NCBI GenBank assembly: GCA_023404955.1
Contig: JAEXZY010000034.1
Span: forward strand, 62,001-126,000
DNA: 64,000 bases
Direction: 5' to 3'
Source: Actinomycetes bacterium
GTDB lineage: Bacteria; Actinomycetota; Actinomycetes; Mycobacteriales; Mycobacteriaceae
Of this stretch, positions 55,689-62,913 are shown in pieces (position 1 is the first letter of the stretch; the number at the start of each line of letters is the position of its first letter). Below the pieces are notes generated by a model. That model did no database searches, was not told the origin of the DNA, and worked only from the letters and a program-made list of their open reading frames with translations. The position numbers were made by a program, and so were the translations under genes.

Positions 55689-57929
55689 GTGGCAGACGAG
55701 TTGGGCCGGTTCCGGGTACTGAATGCCAAGCCCGTCAATCTCGACGGGTTCAGCGTCCCGGACGCCCGACTCGGTCTGGCCGCGATGGCCAGCCCCCATG
55801 ACCCCTCCCCGTCACTGACCATCAGTGGCGGGGAGGTGACCGAACTGGACGGCAAAGGCGCCGCCGAGTTCGACGTCATCGACGAGTTCATCGCCCGCTA
55901 CGGCATCGACCTCGCGGTCGCCGAAGAGGCGATGGCCCTCGACGACGTGACGCTGGCCCGGATGGCGGTGGACATCAACGTCCCCCGCGCGGAGGTGGTG
56001 CGGCTGATCGGCGGCACCACGCCGGCCAAGCTGGCGCGGGTGATCGCACTGATGTCGCCGGTCGAGATGCAGATGGCGATGGCCAAGATGCGCGCCCGCC
56101 GGACCCCGAGCAACCAGGCGCACGTCACCAACCAGCTCGACGACCCGCTGCTGATCGCCGCCGACGCGGCCAGCGCGGTGGCCTACGGGTTCCGGGAAGT
56201 CGAGACCACGGTTCCGGTGCTCGGCGACGCCCCGTCGAACGCGGTGGCGCTGCTGATCGGCTCGCAGGTCGGCACGCCGGGCGCGATGGCGCAGTGCTCG
56301 ATCGAGGAAGCGCTGGAGCTGCGGTTGGGTCTGCGCGGGCTGACCAGCTACGCGGAGACCATCTCGATCTACGGCACCGAGCAGGTGTTCGTCGACGGTG
56401 ACGACACCCCGTTCAGCAAGGCCATTCTCACGTCGGCATACGCGTCGCGGGGCCTCAAGATGCGGGTCACCAGCGGCGGTGGCGCCGAGGTCCTGATGGG
56501 GGCGGCCGAGCAGTGCTCGATCCTCTATCTGGAATCGCGCTGCGTCTCGCTGGCGCGCGCACTCGGCTCCCAGGGCGTGCAGAACGGCGGCATCGACGGG
56601 GTCGGCGTCGTCGCCTCGGTGCCCGAGGGCATGAAAGAGCTGCTGGCCGAGAACCTGATGGTGATGATGCGCGACCTGGAGTCGTGCGCGGGCAACGACA
56701 ACCTGATCTCCGAGTCCGACATCCGCCGCAGCGCGCACACCCTGCCGGTGCTGCTCGCCGGGGCCGATTTCATCTTCTCCGGCTTCGGGTCGATTCCTCG
56801 CTACGACAATGCCTTTGCGCTGTCGAACTTCAACTCCGACGACATGGACGACTTCCTGGTGCTGCAGCGCGATTGGGGCGCTGACGGCGGCTTGCGCACC
56901 GTCACAGCCGAGCGCCTCGAAGCAGTGCGCCGGCGCGCGGCCAGGGCCGTGCAGGCGGTCTACCGCGACCTCGGTTTGGCCGACTACGACGATGCACGCG
57001 TCGACCAGGTGGTGGCCGCCAACGGGTCCCGCGATCTGCCTCCCGGGCATCCCAAGATGGTGGCCGAGGCGGCAGCTTCGATAGAGGCCAAGCAGTTGAC
57101 CGTGTTCGACGTGATCGCGTCCCTGCATCGCACCGGCTTCACCGACGAGGCGGAAGCGATCACGACGCTGACCCGTGAGCGTCTCAAGGGTGACCAGCTG
57201 CAGACCTCGGCCATCTTCGACGAACAGTTCGGCGTGCTGTCCAAGCTCACCGATCCGAACGACTACACCGGCCCGGCAACGGGATACGCACTCACCGAGG
57301 CGCGACGCGCGGAGATCGACGCGATCAGGCAGGCCCGCACCGGCGACGAGCTGACCGCCGACCAGGACGAGCACCGCGGCCACGTCACCGTCGTCGACAT
57401 CGAGCCGGCCCGGCAGGGCAGTGATCCGCGGGAAGTGTGCATCGGGTTGTCGCCCGCCTGGGGGCGCAGCGTCTGGTTGAGCCTGTGTGGGTTGACGATC
57501 GGTGAGGTACTCCGTCAGCTGTCGGCGGGCCTGGAAGAAGAAGGTTGTGTGGCGCGCACCGTGCAGGTTCGCTCGACCATCGACGTCGGCCTCATCGGGC
57601 TGACCGCGGCCCGGCTCTCCGGGTCGGGTATCGGAATCGGGTTGCAGGGCAGGGGAACCGCGCTGATCCACCGGCGTGATCTGGCGCCGCTGGCGAATCT
57701 GGAGCTGTTCAGCGTGGCGCCGCTGCTGACCGCGAAGATGTACCGGGAGCTGGGCCGTAACGCCGCCCGGCACGCGAAAGGCATGGCGCCCGTTCCGATC
57801 TTCACCGGGGGTACCGACGAATCCATCTCCGCGCGCTACCACGCCAGGGCGGTGGCGCTCGTGGCGTTGGAGCGGCAGGCGTGCGAACCCGGGGCAGCCC
57901 CTGTCACGGTGAAAGTGGAACGACCATGA
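55689..57929 (+). CDS. B12-dependent diol/glycerol dehydratase, fused large and medium subunits
   Basis: 746 aa from GTG 55689 with site GAGGAGG. Residues 1-555 match the large subunit (PduC): PSNQAHVTNQLDD with the active-site His (H145), GLTSYAETISIYGTEQVFVD, GDDTPFSKAILTSAYASRGL, FIFSGFGSIPRYDN. After about 560 comes the medium subunit (PduD-like): CIGLSPAWGRSVWLSL, SGSGIGIGLQGRGTALIHRR, NLELFSVAPLLT. In enteric bacteria these are separate genes; the fusion is known in actinobacteria. The enzyme dehydrates 1,2-propanediol to propionaldehyde or glycerol to 3-hydroxypropionaldehyde with adenosylcobalamin. No PduD-type N-terminal targeting extension remains. Confidence 0.92.
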   Translation: MADELGRFRVLNAKPVNLDGFSVPDARLGLAAMASPHDPSPSLTISGGEVTELDGKGAAEFDVIDEFIARYGIDLAVAEEAMALDDVTLARMAVDINVPRAEVVRLIGGTTPAKLARVIALMSPVEMQMAMAKMRARRTPSNQAHVTNQLDDPLLIAADAASAVAYGFREVETTVPVLGDAPSNAVALLIGSQVGTPGAMAQCSIEEALELRLGLRGLTSYAETISIYGTEQVFVDGDDTPFSKAILTSAYASRGLKMRVTSGGGAEVLMGAAEQCSILYLESRCVSLARALGSQGVQNGGIDGVGVVASVPEGMKELLAENLMVMMRDLESCAGNDNLISESDIRRSAHTLPVLLAGADFIFSGFGSIPRYDNAFALSNFNSDDMDDFLVLQRDWGADGGLRTVTAERLEAVRRRAARAVQAVYRDLGLADYDDARVDQVVAANGSRDLPPGHPKMVAEAAASIEAKQLTVFDVIASLHRTGFTDEAEAITTLTRERLKGDQLQTSAIFDEQFGVLSKLTDPNDYTGPATGYALTEARRAEIDAIRQARTGDELTADQDEHRGHVTVVDIEPARQGSDPREVCIGLSPAWGRSVWLSLCGLTIGEVLRQLSAGLEEEGCVARTVQVRSTIDVGLIGLTAARLSGSGIGIGLQGRGTALIHRRDLAPLANLELFSVAPLLTAKMYRELGRNAARHAKGMAPVPIFTGGTDESISARYHARAVALVALERQACEPGAAPVTVKVERP

Positions 57930-58255
57930 GCGACATCACCGTGGAGAACGCCGTCGACGGCAAGCTCGGGCTGGCCGATCTGCGGATGGCCCCCGCCGCG
58001 CTGGCCCACCAGGCCGCCGTGGCCGAACAGGGTGGTAATCCGCAGCTCTCCGAGAACTTCCTGCGAGCAGCGGAATTGGCGACGATCGACGACGAAGACG
58101 TGATGGCGCTCTACGAAGCGCTGCGTCCGCACCGATCGACAGCCGCAGAGTTGGAGCAGCTGCGCATCTCGCTGGTCGAGCGCGGTGCGCCGCGGTGCGC
58201 CGCATTGGTCGAGCAGGCCGCCGCCGCCTACGCCCGTCGCGGCCTGCTGCGTTGA
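57926..58255 (+). CDS. Diol dehydratase small subunit
   Basis: 109 aa, ATG overlapping the previous stop (ATGA). PduE-like core: VENAVDGKLGLADLRMAPAA, ENFLRAAELATIDDEDVMAL, YEALRPHRSTAAELEQLR. Enteric PduE carries about 60 extra N-terminal residues that include an encapsulation-type helix; these are absent here. The subunit completes the dehydratase with the fused protein. Its stop overlaps the TTG start of the reactivase. Confidence 0.88.
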   Translation: MSDITVENAVDGKLGLADLRMAPAALAHQAAVAEQGGNPQLSENFLRAAELATIDDEDVMALYEALRPHRSTAAELEQLRISLVERGAPRCAALVEQAAAAYARRGLLR

Positions 58256-59976
58256 CCCGCACGGTCGCCGGTATCGACATCGGCAACCACACCACCGAGA
58301 TCGTGCTGGCCCGGGTGAACGGCAATGCGATCACGACGCTTTCCCACGGTCAGGCGCCCACCCGCGGCCGCAAAGGCAGCCATGATTCGCTGCAGGGCGC
58401 TGCTGCTCTGCTGCACAAGATCGAGGTCGAGGCCGGGGTCAGCGCTGAGGAGTTGTTGCTCTCCGCGTTGCGACCGGTCGACACCGCCACCGCGCCGATC
58501 CCGCCGGCGTACTCGCCGGCGGCGCCGGTGCGCAGCCTGCGCCGCCCGGATGCCAGCACCCCGGCGGGCGTGGGACACGCAGTGGGACAGCATGTTCGGC
58601 TCGCAGATCTCGGTTCGGCGCCGGTGGACGGTCCGATGATCGTGTCTGTCGACGCGGTCACGGATTTCGAGGTCGCCGCGCGCGAGATCGGTGAGGCGGT
58701 CGCCCGCGGATGGCACATCGCCGGGGTGGTGGCCGCGCAGGACGACGCCGTCCTGATCCGCAACCGCATCCCGGTCGACGTGCCGGTGGTCGACGAATGC
58801 GACGTCGACGGCGTCGCATCCGGTGCGCTGGTCGCCGTCGAGGTGGTCGAGCAGGGCCGCGCGTACCGGGCGATGGCCGACCCGATCGCACTCTCGGCGG
58901 CCCTCGGGCTGCCCGTCGCGAGTCTGTCCGACGTCGCCGAGTTCTGTCGGGAGCTGGCCGACGCGGCGGCGATCGCCGTCACCGCGCGGACGGAGGCGGT
59001 GCCACCGCCGGCGGCCGACGACGACTACGTCGAGATCCGCGTCGACGGCGCCACAGTGCGCTATACGCCCGCGCAGGCGCACGCCGTGTTGCGTCGCTCC
59101 GTGCCAGGCTCTGTGACAAGCGTTCGGCTGCAGTCCGTTCCGTCAGCGGCGCACGGTCTCGCGGTGCACGACGCGTTCTTCACCGACCTGGCGACGATCG
59201 ACAACGGGGCGTGGCTGCGGCGCGGTGTGGTGGACGCGCACGGGACCGTCGTCGCGCTGCTGGCCGCCGAGGAGGCCGCCGATGCCGCTGCGCAATTGAG
59301 CGAGCTGACCGGGAGGCCCGCGCGCACACTGGCGTCGGAGCCCGAGGCGGCAGCCTGGGGCGCGCGCACCACGCCGGGCTTCCCGCCGGGCGCGATGGTC
59401 TGCGATATCGGCGGCGGCACAGTCGATCTCATCGGCGCCGACGCGACCGTGGTGGCCGCAGGCGCGGGGGAGTCGATCACTGTGGCTATCGCGCAGGTGC
59501 TCGGCATCCCGCAGGCGCTGGCCGAGACGGTCAAGCGCACGCCCGCAGTGCGGGTGGAGGGTCCGCACGTCGCGCACGAGGAGGACGGCAGGCGGGTGTT
59601 TCTCGACGCGCCGGCATCGTCGGATGCGATCGGCCGACTGTGCACCCGGGGCAGCGCGGGCCTGGTGCCCTTCTCGAATCGCCTGGCCGCCGAGGAGTGG
59701 CGCAGCTTGCGGCTGGCGGTCAAGCAGGAGACCGTGGCGGCGAACATCGCGCGGTGTCTGATGGCGTTCGACGAGTCGCCTCCCGCACTGGTGCTGGCCG
59801 GCGGTGGCGCGCTGGACGACGAGCTGATGCGCACGGTCGCCGAGGCGCTGCGGCCCGCGCGCGTGGTCGTCGGCCGCGCGCACATCGACGGCGTGCACGG
59901 CCCGCGCTTCGCCGTCGCCCGTGGCCTGGTCGCCCTTTATGCCGACCAGACGCGAACTCGCGCGACACGCCGGTAG
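58252..59976 (+). CDS. Diol dehydratase reactivase, large (ATPase) subunit
   Basis: 574 aa from TTG 58252, overlapping the small-subunit stop. It is a DdrA/PduG-type actin-like ATPase: VAGIDIGNHTTEIVLARVNG at the N-terminus, then VCDIGGGTVDLIGADATVVA and VLAGGGALDDELMRTVAEAL. It replaces damaged cobalamin in the dehydratase at the cost of ATP. The partner small reactivase subunit (DdrB/PduH) is not encoded next to it. The last ten codons and the stop lie inside the first copy of a palindromic repeat. Confidence 0.88.
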   Translation: MTRTVAGIDIGNHTTEIVLARVNGNAITTLSHGQAPTRGRKGSHDSLQGAAALLHKIEVEAGVSAEELLLSALRPVDTATAPIPPAYSPAAPVRSLRRPDASTPAGVGHAVGQHVRLADLGSAPVDGPMIVSVDAVTDFEVAAREIGEAVARGWHIAGVVAAQDDAVLIRNRIPVDVPVVDECDVDGVASGALVAVEVVEQGRAYRAMADPIALSAALGLPVASLSDVAEFCRELADAAAIAVTARTEAVPPPAADDDYVEIRVDGATVRYTPAQAHAVLRRSVPGSVTSVRLQSVPSAAHGLAVHDAFFTDLATIDNGAWLRRGVVDAHGTVVALLAAEEAADAAAQLSELTGRPARTLASEPEAAAWGARTTPGFPPGAMVCDIGGGTVDLIGADATVVAAGAGESITVAIAQVLGIPQALAETVKRTPAVRVEGPHVAHEEDGRRVFLDAPASSDAIGRLCTRGSAGLVPFSNRLAAEEWRSLRLAVKQETVAANIARCLMAFDESPPALVLAGGGALDDELMRTVAEALRPARVVVGRAHIDGVHGPRFAVARGLVALYADQTRTRATRR

Positions 59977-60002
59977 AACACTCGAGTCTGCGTCTCCTCG
60001 CG
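59944..60002. repeat. Palindromic repeat, copy 1
   Basis: GACCAGACGCGAACTCG ... ACACTCGAGTCTGCGTCTCCTCGCG: an imperfect inverted repeat of about 59 bp also present at 60697-60757 and 61741-61804. The left half supplies the end of the reactivase gene, including its stop. It lies just after the stop of the minus-strand MBL gene, as the other copies follow the next two minus-strand genes. Confidence 0.75.
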
Positions 60003-60008
60003 GGGTTG

Positions 60009-60650
60009 TTACTGCCGCGCAGGAAGCGGCAGGCGTGCGATCGCGTGGGCGATGTGGCCGCGCCAATGGGTGGGTTCGATGCGATGAACCGCCGTACCGT
60101 CAAATGCGCTGGAGATCACGACGTCTGGGGTGATCTCGGCAAGGACACGCAAACTCGCAGCGATCGTGGCGGCATCGGCGGGCGTGTGGAAGCTCTCGAT
60201 GTAACCGCCGCGCCATTCACCGTCAACCCGGAACAGCGTGTCGCCGGTGAACAGGTACCGGCCCTCGGCGCCGGGTACCAGGTAGCAGACGCTGCCCGGT
60301 GAATGGCCCGGCGTCGGGATGATCTCGATGCCGTTGGCGTCGACGTAGCGGCCCGTCACCGGCACGTCGACGTGGTGGTGTCGGCTGATCTCGGCGAGAT
60401 CCCCGGTCGGTGCGTGCAGTGTCGAGCCGAACCGTTCCGCGATGCGCGCGAGCATCGGGCCGGCCTCGTCGCGATGGCTCAGGTAATGGTGGCGGACACC
60501 GCCGAGCGCGTCGAGTCCGTCGAAGTCGGCATCGGTGGCCGGTGAGTAGAACAGGATGTTCGCCGGCGTCCACAGGTACGCGTGGGTGGTCAGCCCGGGA
60601 AATGGTGAGTCGGTGCGGGTTTCGTAGAGGTCGCTCAGTACACGTTGCAT
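60009..60650 (-). CDS. MBL-fold metallo-hydrolase
   Basis: 213 aa from ATG 60650; seven residues more are possible upstream. Beta-lactamase fold, but the usual HxHxDH is replaced by HHYLSHRDEAGPML, so the first metal site is altered. Later motifs PTPGHSPGSVCYLVPG, LFTGDTLFRVDG and SSAFDGTAVHRIEP are present, including the bridging-type Asp. The altered first motif is known from some plant and bacterial members. Substrate unknown. Confidence 0.75.
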   Translation of the reverse strand: MQRVLSDLYETRTDSPFPGLTTHAYLWTPANILFYSPATDADFDGLDALGGVRHHYLSHRDEAGPMLARIAERFGSTLHAPTGDLAEISRHHHVDVPVTGRYVDANGIEIIPTPGHSPGSVCYLVPGAEGRYLFTGDTLFRVDGEWRGGYIESFHTPADAATIAASLRVLAEITPDVVISSAFDGTAVHRIEPTHWRGHIAHAIARLPLPARQ

Positions 60651-60696
60651 GCCACAAGGCTGCAACCTCAACGATGCTTCAGGTCAAGTAGTTCTG

Positions 60697-60757
60697 GCGA
60701 GCAGACACGAACTCGAGTGAATCGCCGAGGGAACACTCGAGTTTGTGTCTGTTCGCG
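60697..60757. repeat. Palindromic repeat, copy 2
   Basis: GCGAGCAGACACGAACTCGAGTG ... GAACACTCGAGTTTGTGTCTGTTCGC, the most symmetric copy: outer arms GCGAgCAGACACgAACTCGAGTG pair with CACTCGAGTTtGTGTCTGtTCGC. It lies between the MBL start and the stop of the LLM gene and could fold into a long hairpin in RNA. Confidence 0.78.
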
Positions 60758-60773
60758 AAAGGAGGTGAGCCCC

Positions 60774-61646
60774 TCAGATCTCGGCGAGCGCCTTGACCGC
60801 CGGGGCGATGCTGTCGATCCACGCCGCCGGAGAACCGTTGGGCGGGAACACGATCACCTCGTCGATACCGAGCTTGGCGTAGTCGGCTGCCGCGGCGACG
60901 AACTCGTCGCGGGTATCCGGGGCAGGGCTGAGGTCGTTGATCATGATGGTCTTGCGGATGGTGTCGTAGTCGCGGCCCACGTCGTCGCAATGTCCACGCA
61001 GCACCCGCAGCTTGTGGGCGACCTCGTCGGGGGAGGTGCCGAACAGGTTGCATGCGTCGCCGTACTGGGCGACCAGTCGCAGCGTCTTACGCTCCCCGCT
61101 GCCGCCGATCAACACCTTCGGCTTGTTGATCGGCTGCGGATTACACAGCGTCTCCTCGAGGCGGTAGTGCTTGCCGTGGAACGGGCCGTTGTTCTCCGGG
61201 TCCCACATCTGGTCGCAGATCTGGATCGTTTCCTCGAGTCGCTCGAACCGCTCGGCCAGCGGCGGGTAGGGCACACCCAGGCCGAGGTGCTCGCGCTCGA
61301 ACCAGGCTGCGCCGATGCCCAGCACCGCGCGGCCGCCCGACAGCACGTCGACGGTCGTCACCGTCTTGGCGAGCAAGCCAGGGTGCCGGTAGGTCACGCC
61401 GGTGACGAGCAAGCCGAGGCTGATCCGCGACGTGTGGCCGGCGAGATAGCCGAGCAGCGTGTAGCCCTCGAGCATGTTGGCTTCGGCGGGCAGGCCGGTC
61501 GGCTCGATCTGGAAGTAGTGGTCCATGAACCACAGGGAGGTCGCGCCGGCGTTCTCTGCCGCGGCGCCGGCGCGGGCGAGTTCGGGTCCGATGGCCGTCG
61601 TGCCGCCGTCGATGTCGAGGATCGGAATGCTGAGTCCTAGGTCCAT
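60774..61646 (-). CDS. LLM-class F420-dependent oxidoreductase
   Basis: 290 aa from ATG 61646. Luciferase-like TIM barrel: SLWFMDHYFQIEPTG near the N-terminus, GLLVTGVTYRHPGLLAKTVT (F420-contacting region), GIGAAWFEREHLGLGVPYPP and PKVLIGGSGERKTLRLVAQY. This is the mycobacterial F420-dependent LLM subgroup; the substrate is unknown. Monocistronic, flanked by copies 2 and 3 of the palindromic repeat. Confidence 0.87.
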   Translation of the reverse strand: MDLGLSIPILDIDGGTTAIGPELARAGAAAENAGATSLWFMDHYFQIEPTGLPAEANMLEGYTLLGYLAGHTSRISLGLLVTGVTYRHPGLLAKTVTTVDVLSGGRAVLGIGAAWFEREHLGLGVPYPPLAERFERLEETIQICDQMWDPENNGPFHGKHYRLEETLCNPQPINKPKVLIGGSGERKTLRLVAQYGDACNLFGTSPDEVAHKLRVLRGHCDDVGRDYDTIRKTIMINDLSPAPDTRDEFVAAAADYAKLGIDEVIVFPPNGSPAAWIDSIAPAVKALAEI

Positions 61647-61740
61647 GTTCGGAAACAAGGCGACGGCGGGGCACACGATTCCCGTCTGGCAGCAACTCGA
61701 CGGTGCCTCCCAAAACAGCCAGTGGCGCCAACCCAGCCTC

Positions 61741-61804
61741 CGCGACCAGACATGAACTCGCGCGACACGCCGCCACAACACTCGAGTTCGCGTCTGCTCG
61801 CGCG
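61741..61804. repeat. Palindromic repeat, copy 3
   Basis: CGCGACCAGACATGAACTCG ... ACACTCGAGTTCGCGTCTGCTCGCGCG, related to copies 1 and 2. It lies just after the stop of the ligase gene on the minus strand and upstream of the LLM gene. Copies 1 and 3 share the internal CGCGACACGCCG, which copy 2 lacks. Confidence 0.76.
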
Positions 61805-61812
61805 AAGAACGA

Positions 61813-62883
61813 TCAGGTCCCGCCGAGGCCGGGGACGATGTCGTCGAGGCGGAACGTCACCGGCCGGTCGATCTGGTCGAACGTGCACGAGCGCGGCTCG
61901 CGGTCGGGCCGCCACCGGTTGAACTGCGCCATGTGCCGGAAGCGCGTCCCCTCCATGTGTTCGTAGCGCACTTCCACGACGCGCTCCGGACGCAGCGGCA
62001 CGAACGACAAATCCTTGCCCGCGTTCCATCGCGAGCCGCCGCCGTGGCGGCGCACCACATCGGGGTCGACGTGCGCGGCCCAGTTCCACGGGTGCTCGTC
62101 GAATGTCGTTACCAGGGGCTGCAATTCGGTGAGCAGTGCTCGCCGTCGCGCCATCGGGAACGCGCCGATGACACCGACCGACGCCAGCGATCCGTCGGCT
62201 GCGTAGAGGCCGAGTAGCAGCGAGCCGATCGCGTCCGGCCCCGACTTGTGCAGCCGGTACCCGGCGACGACGCAGTCGGCGGTGCGCTGATGCTTGATCT
62301 TGAACATCACGCGCTTGTCGGGCTGATAGGTGACCTCCGGCGGTTTGGCGACGACGCCGTCGAGCCCGGCCCCCTCGAACGCCGAGAACCAGCCGCGGGC
62401 GGTGTCCAGATCAGTGGTCGCCGGTGTTACGTGAAACACCGGTCCCGCCGTGGCCAGCACGTCGACCAGCGCGGCTCTCCGGTCAGAGAACGGTCGCCCA
62501 GTCAGGTCCTCGTCACCGAGGGCCAGCAGATCGAACGCGATGAACGAGGCCGGTGTCTGTGAGGCCAGCATTCGCACCCGCGAGGCGGCCGGGTGCAGCC
62601 GCAGCTGCAGCGCCTCGAAATCCAGGCCGTTCCTGGTGGCGATGACGATCTCGCCGTCGATCACGCACCGCGGCGGCAGTTCGGTTCGTGCAGCGTCGGC
62701 GAGCTCCGGGAAGTAGCGCGTCATCGGCCGTCCATTGCGGCTGCCGAGTTCGACGTCGTCGCCGTCGCGGAACAGGATCGACCTGAACCCGTCCCACTTC
62801 GGCTCGTACCAGGCGCCGGGTGGGATCTCGGGGACCGACTTCGCCAGCATCGGCGAGATCGGCGGCATGACGGGCAGCTGCAC
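61813..62883 (-). CDS. ATP-dependent DNA ligase (LigC-type)
   Basis: 356 aa from GTG 62883; an ATG five codons in is possible. Nucleotidyltransferase motif I is EPKWDGFRS with the adenylated Lys (about residue 29); motif III is in CVIDGEIVIATRNGL, motif IV in DGVVAKPP and motif V in MFKIKHQRTADCVV. A C-terminal OB-fold follows. Size and the N-terminal PPISPMLAKS fit mycobacterial LigC, a non-essential ligase linked to excision repair and alternative end joining. No Ku or primase gene is adjacent. ATP is the cofactor. Confidence 0.9.
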   Translation of the reverse strand: MQLPVMPPISPMLAKSVPEIPPGAWYEPKWDGFRSILFRDGDDVELGSRNGRPMTRYFPELADAARTELPPRCVIDGEIVIATRNGLDFEALQLRLHPAASRVRMLASQTPASFIAFDLLALGDEDLTGRPFSDRRAALVDVLATAGPVFHVTPATTDLDTARGWFSAFEGAGLDGVVAKPPEVTYQPDKRVMFKIKHQRTADCVVAGYRLHKSGPDAIGSLLLGLYAADGSLASVGVIGAFPMARRRALLTELQPLVTTFDEHPWNWAAHVDPDVVRRHGGGSRWNAGKDLSFVPLRPERVVEVRYEHMEGTRFRHMAQFNRWRPDREPRSCTFDQIDRPVTFRLDDIVPGLGGT

Positions 62884-62913
62884 CCGCCCAGTGTGGCCGA
62901 CGGGCCCGAGGCG

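Noticed and set aside
54021..57842. Long minus-strand frames opposite the permease and diol dehydratase
   Set aside because: Codon composition and the clear families on the plus strand show these to be shadows.
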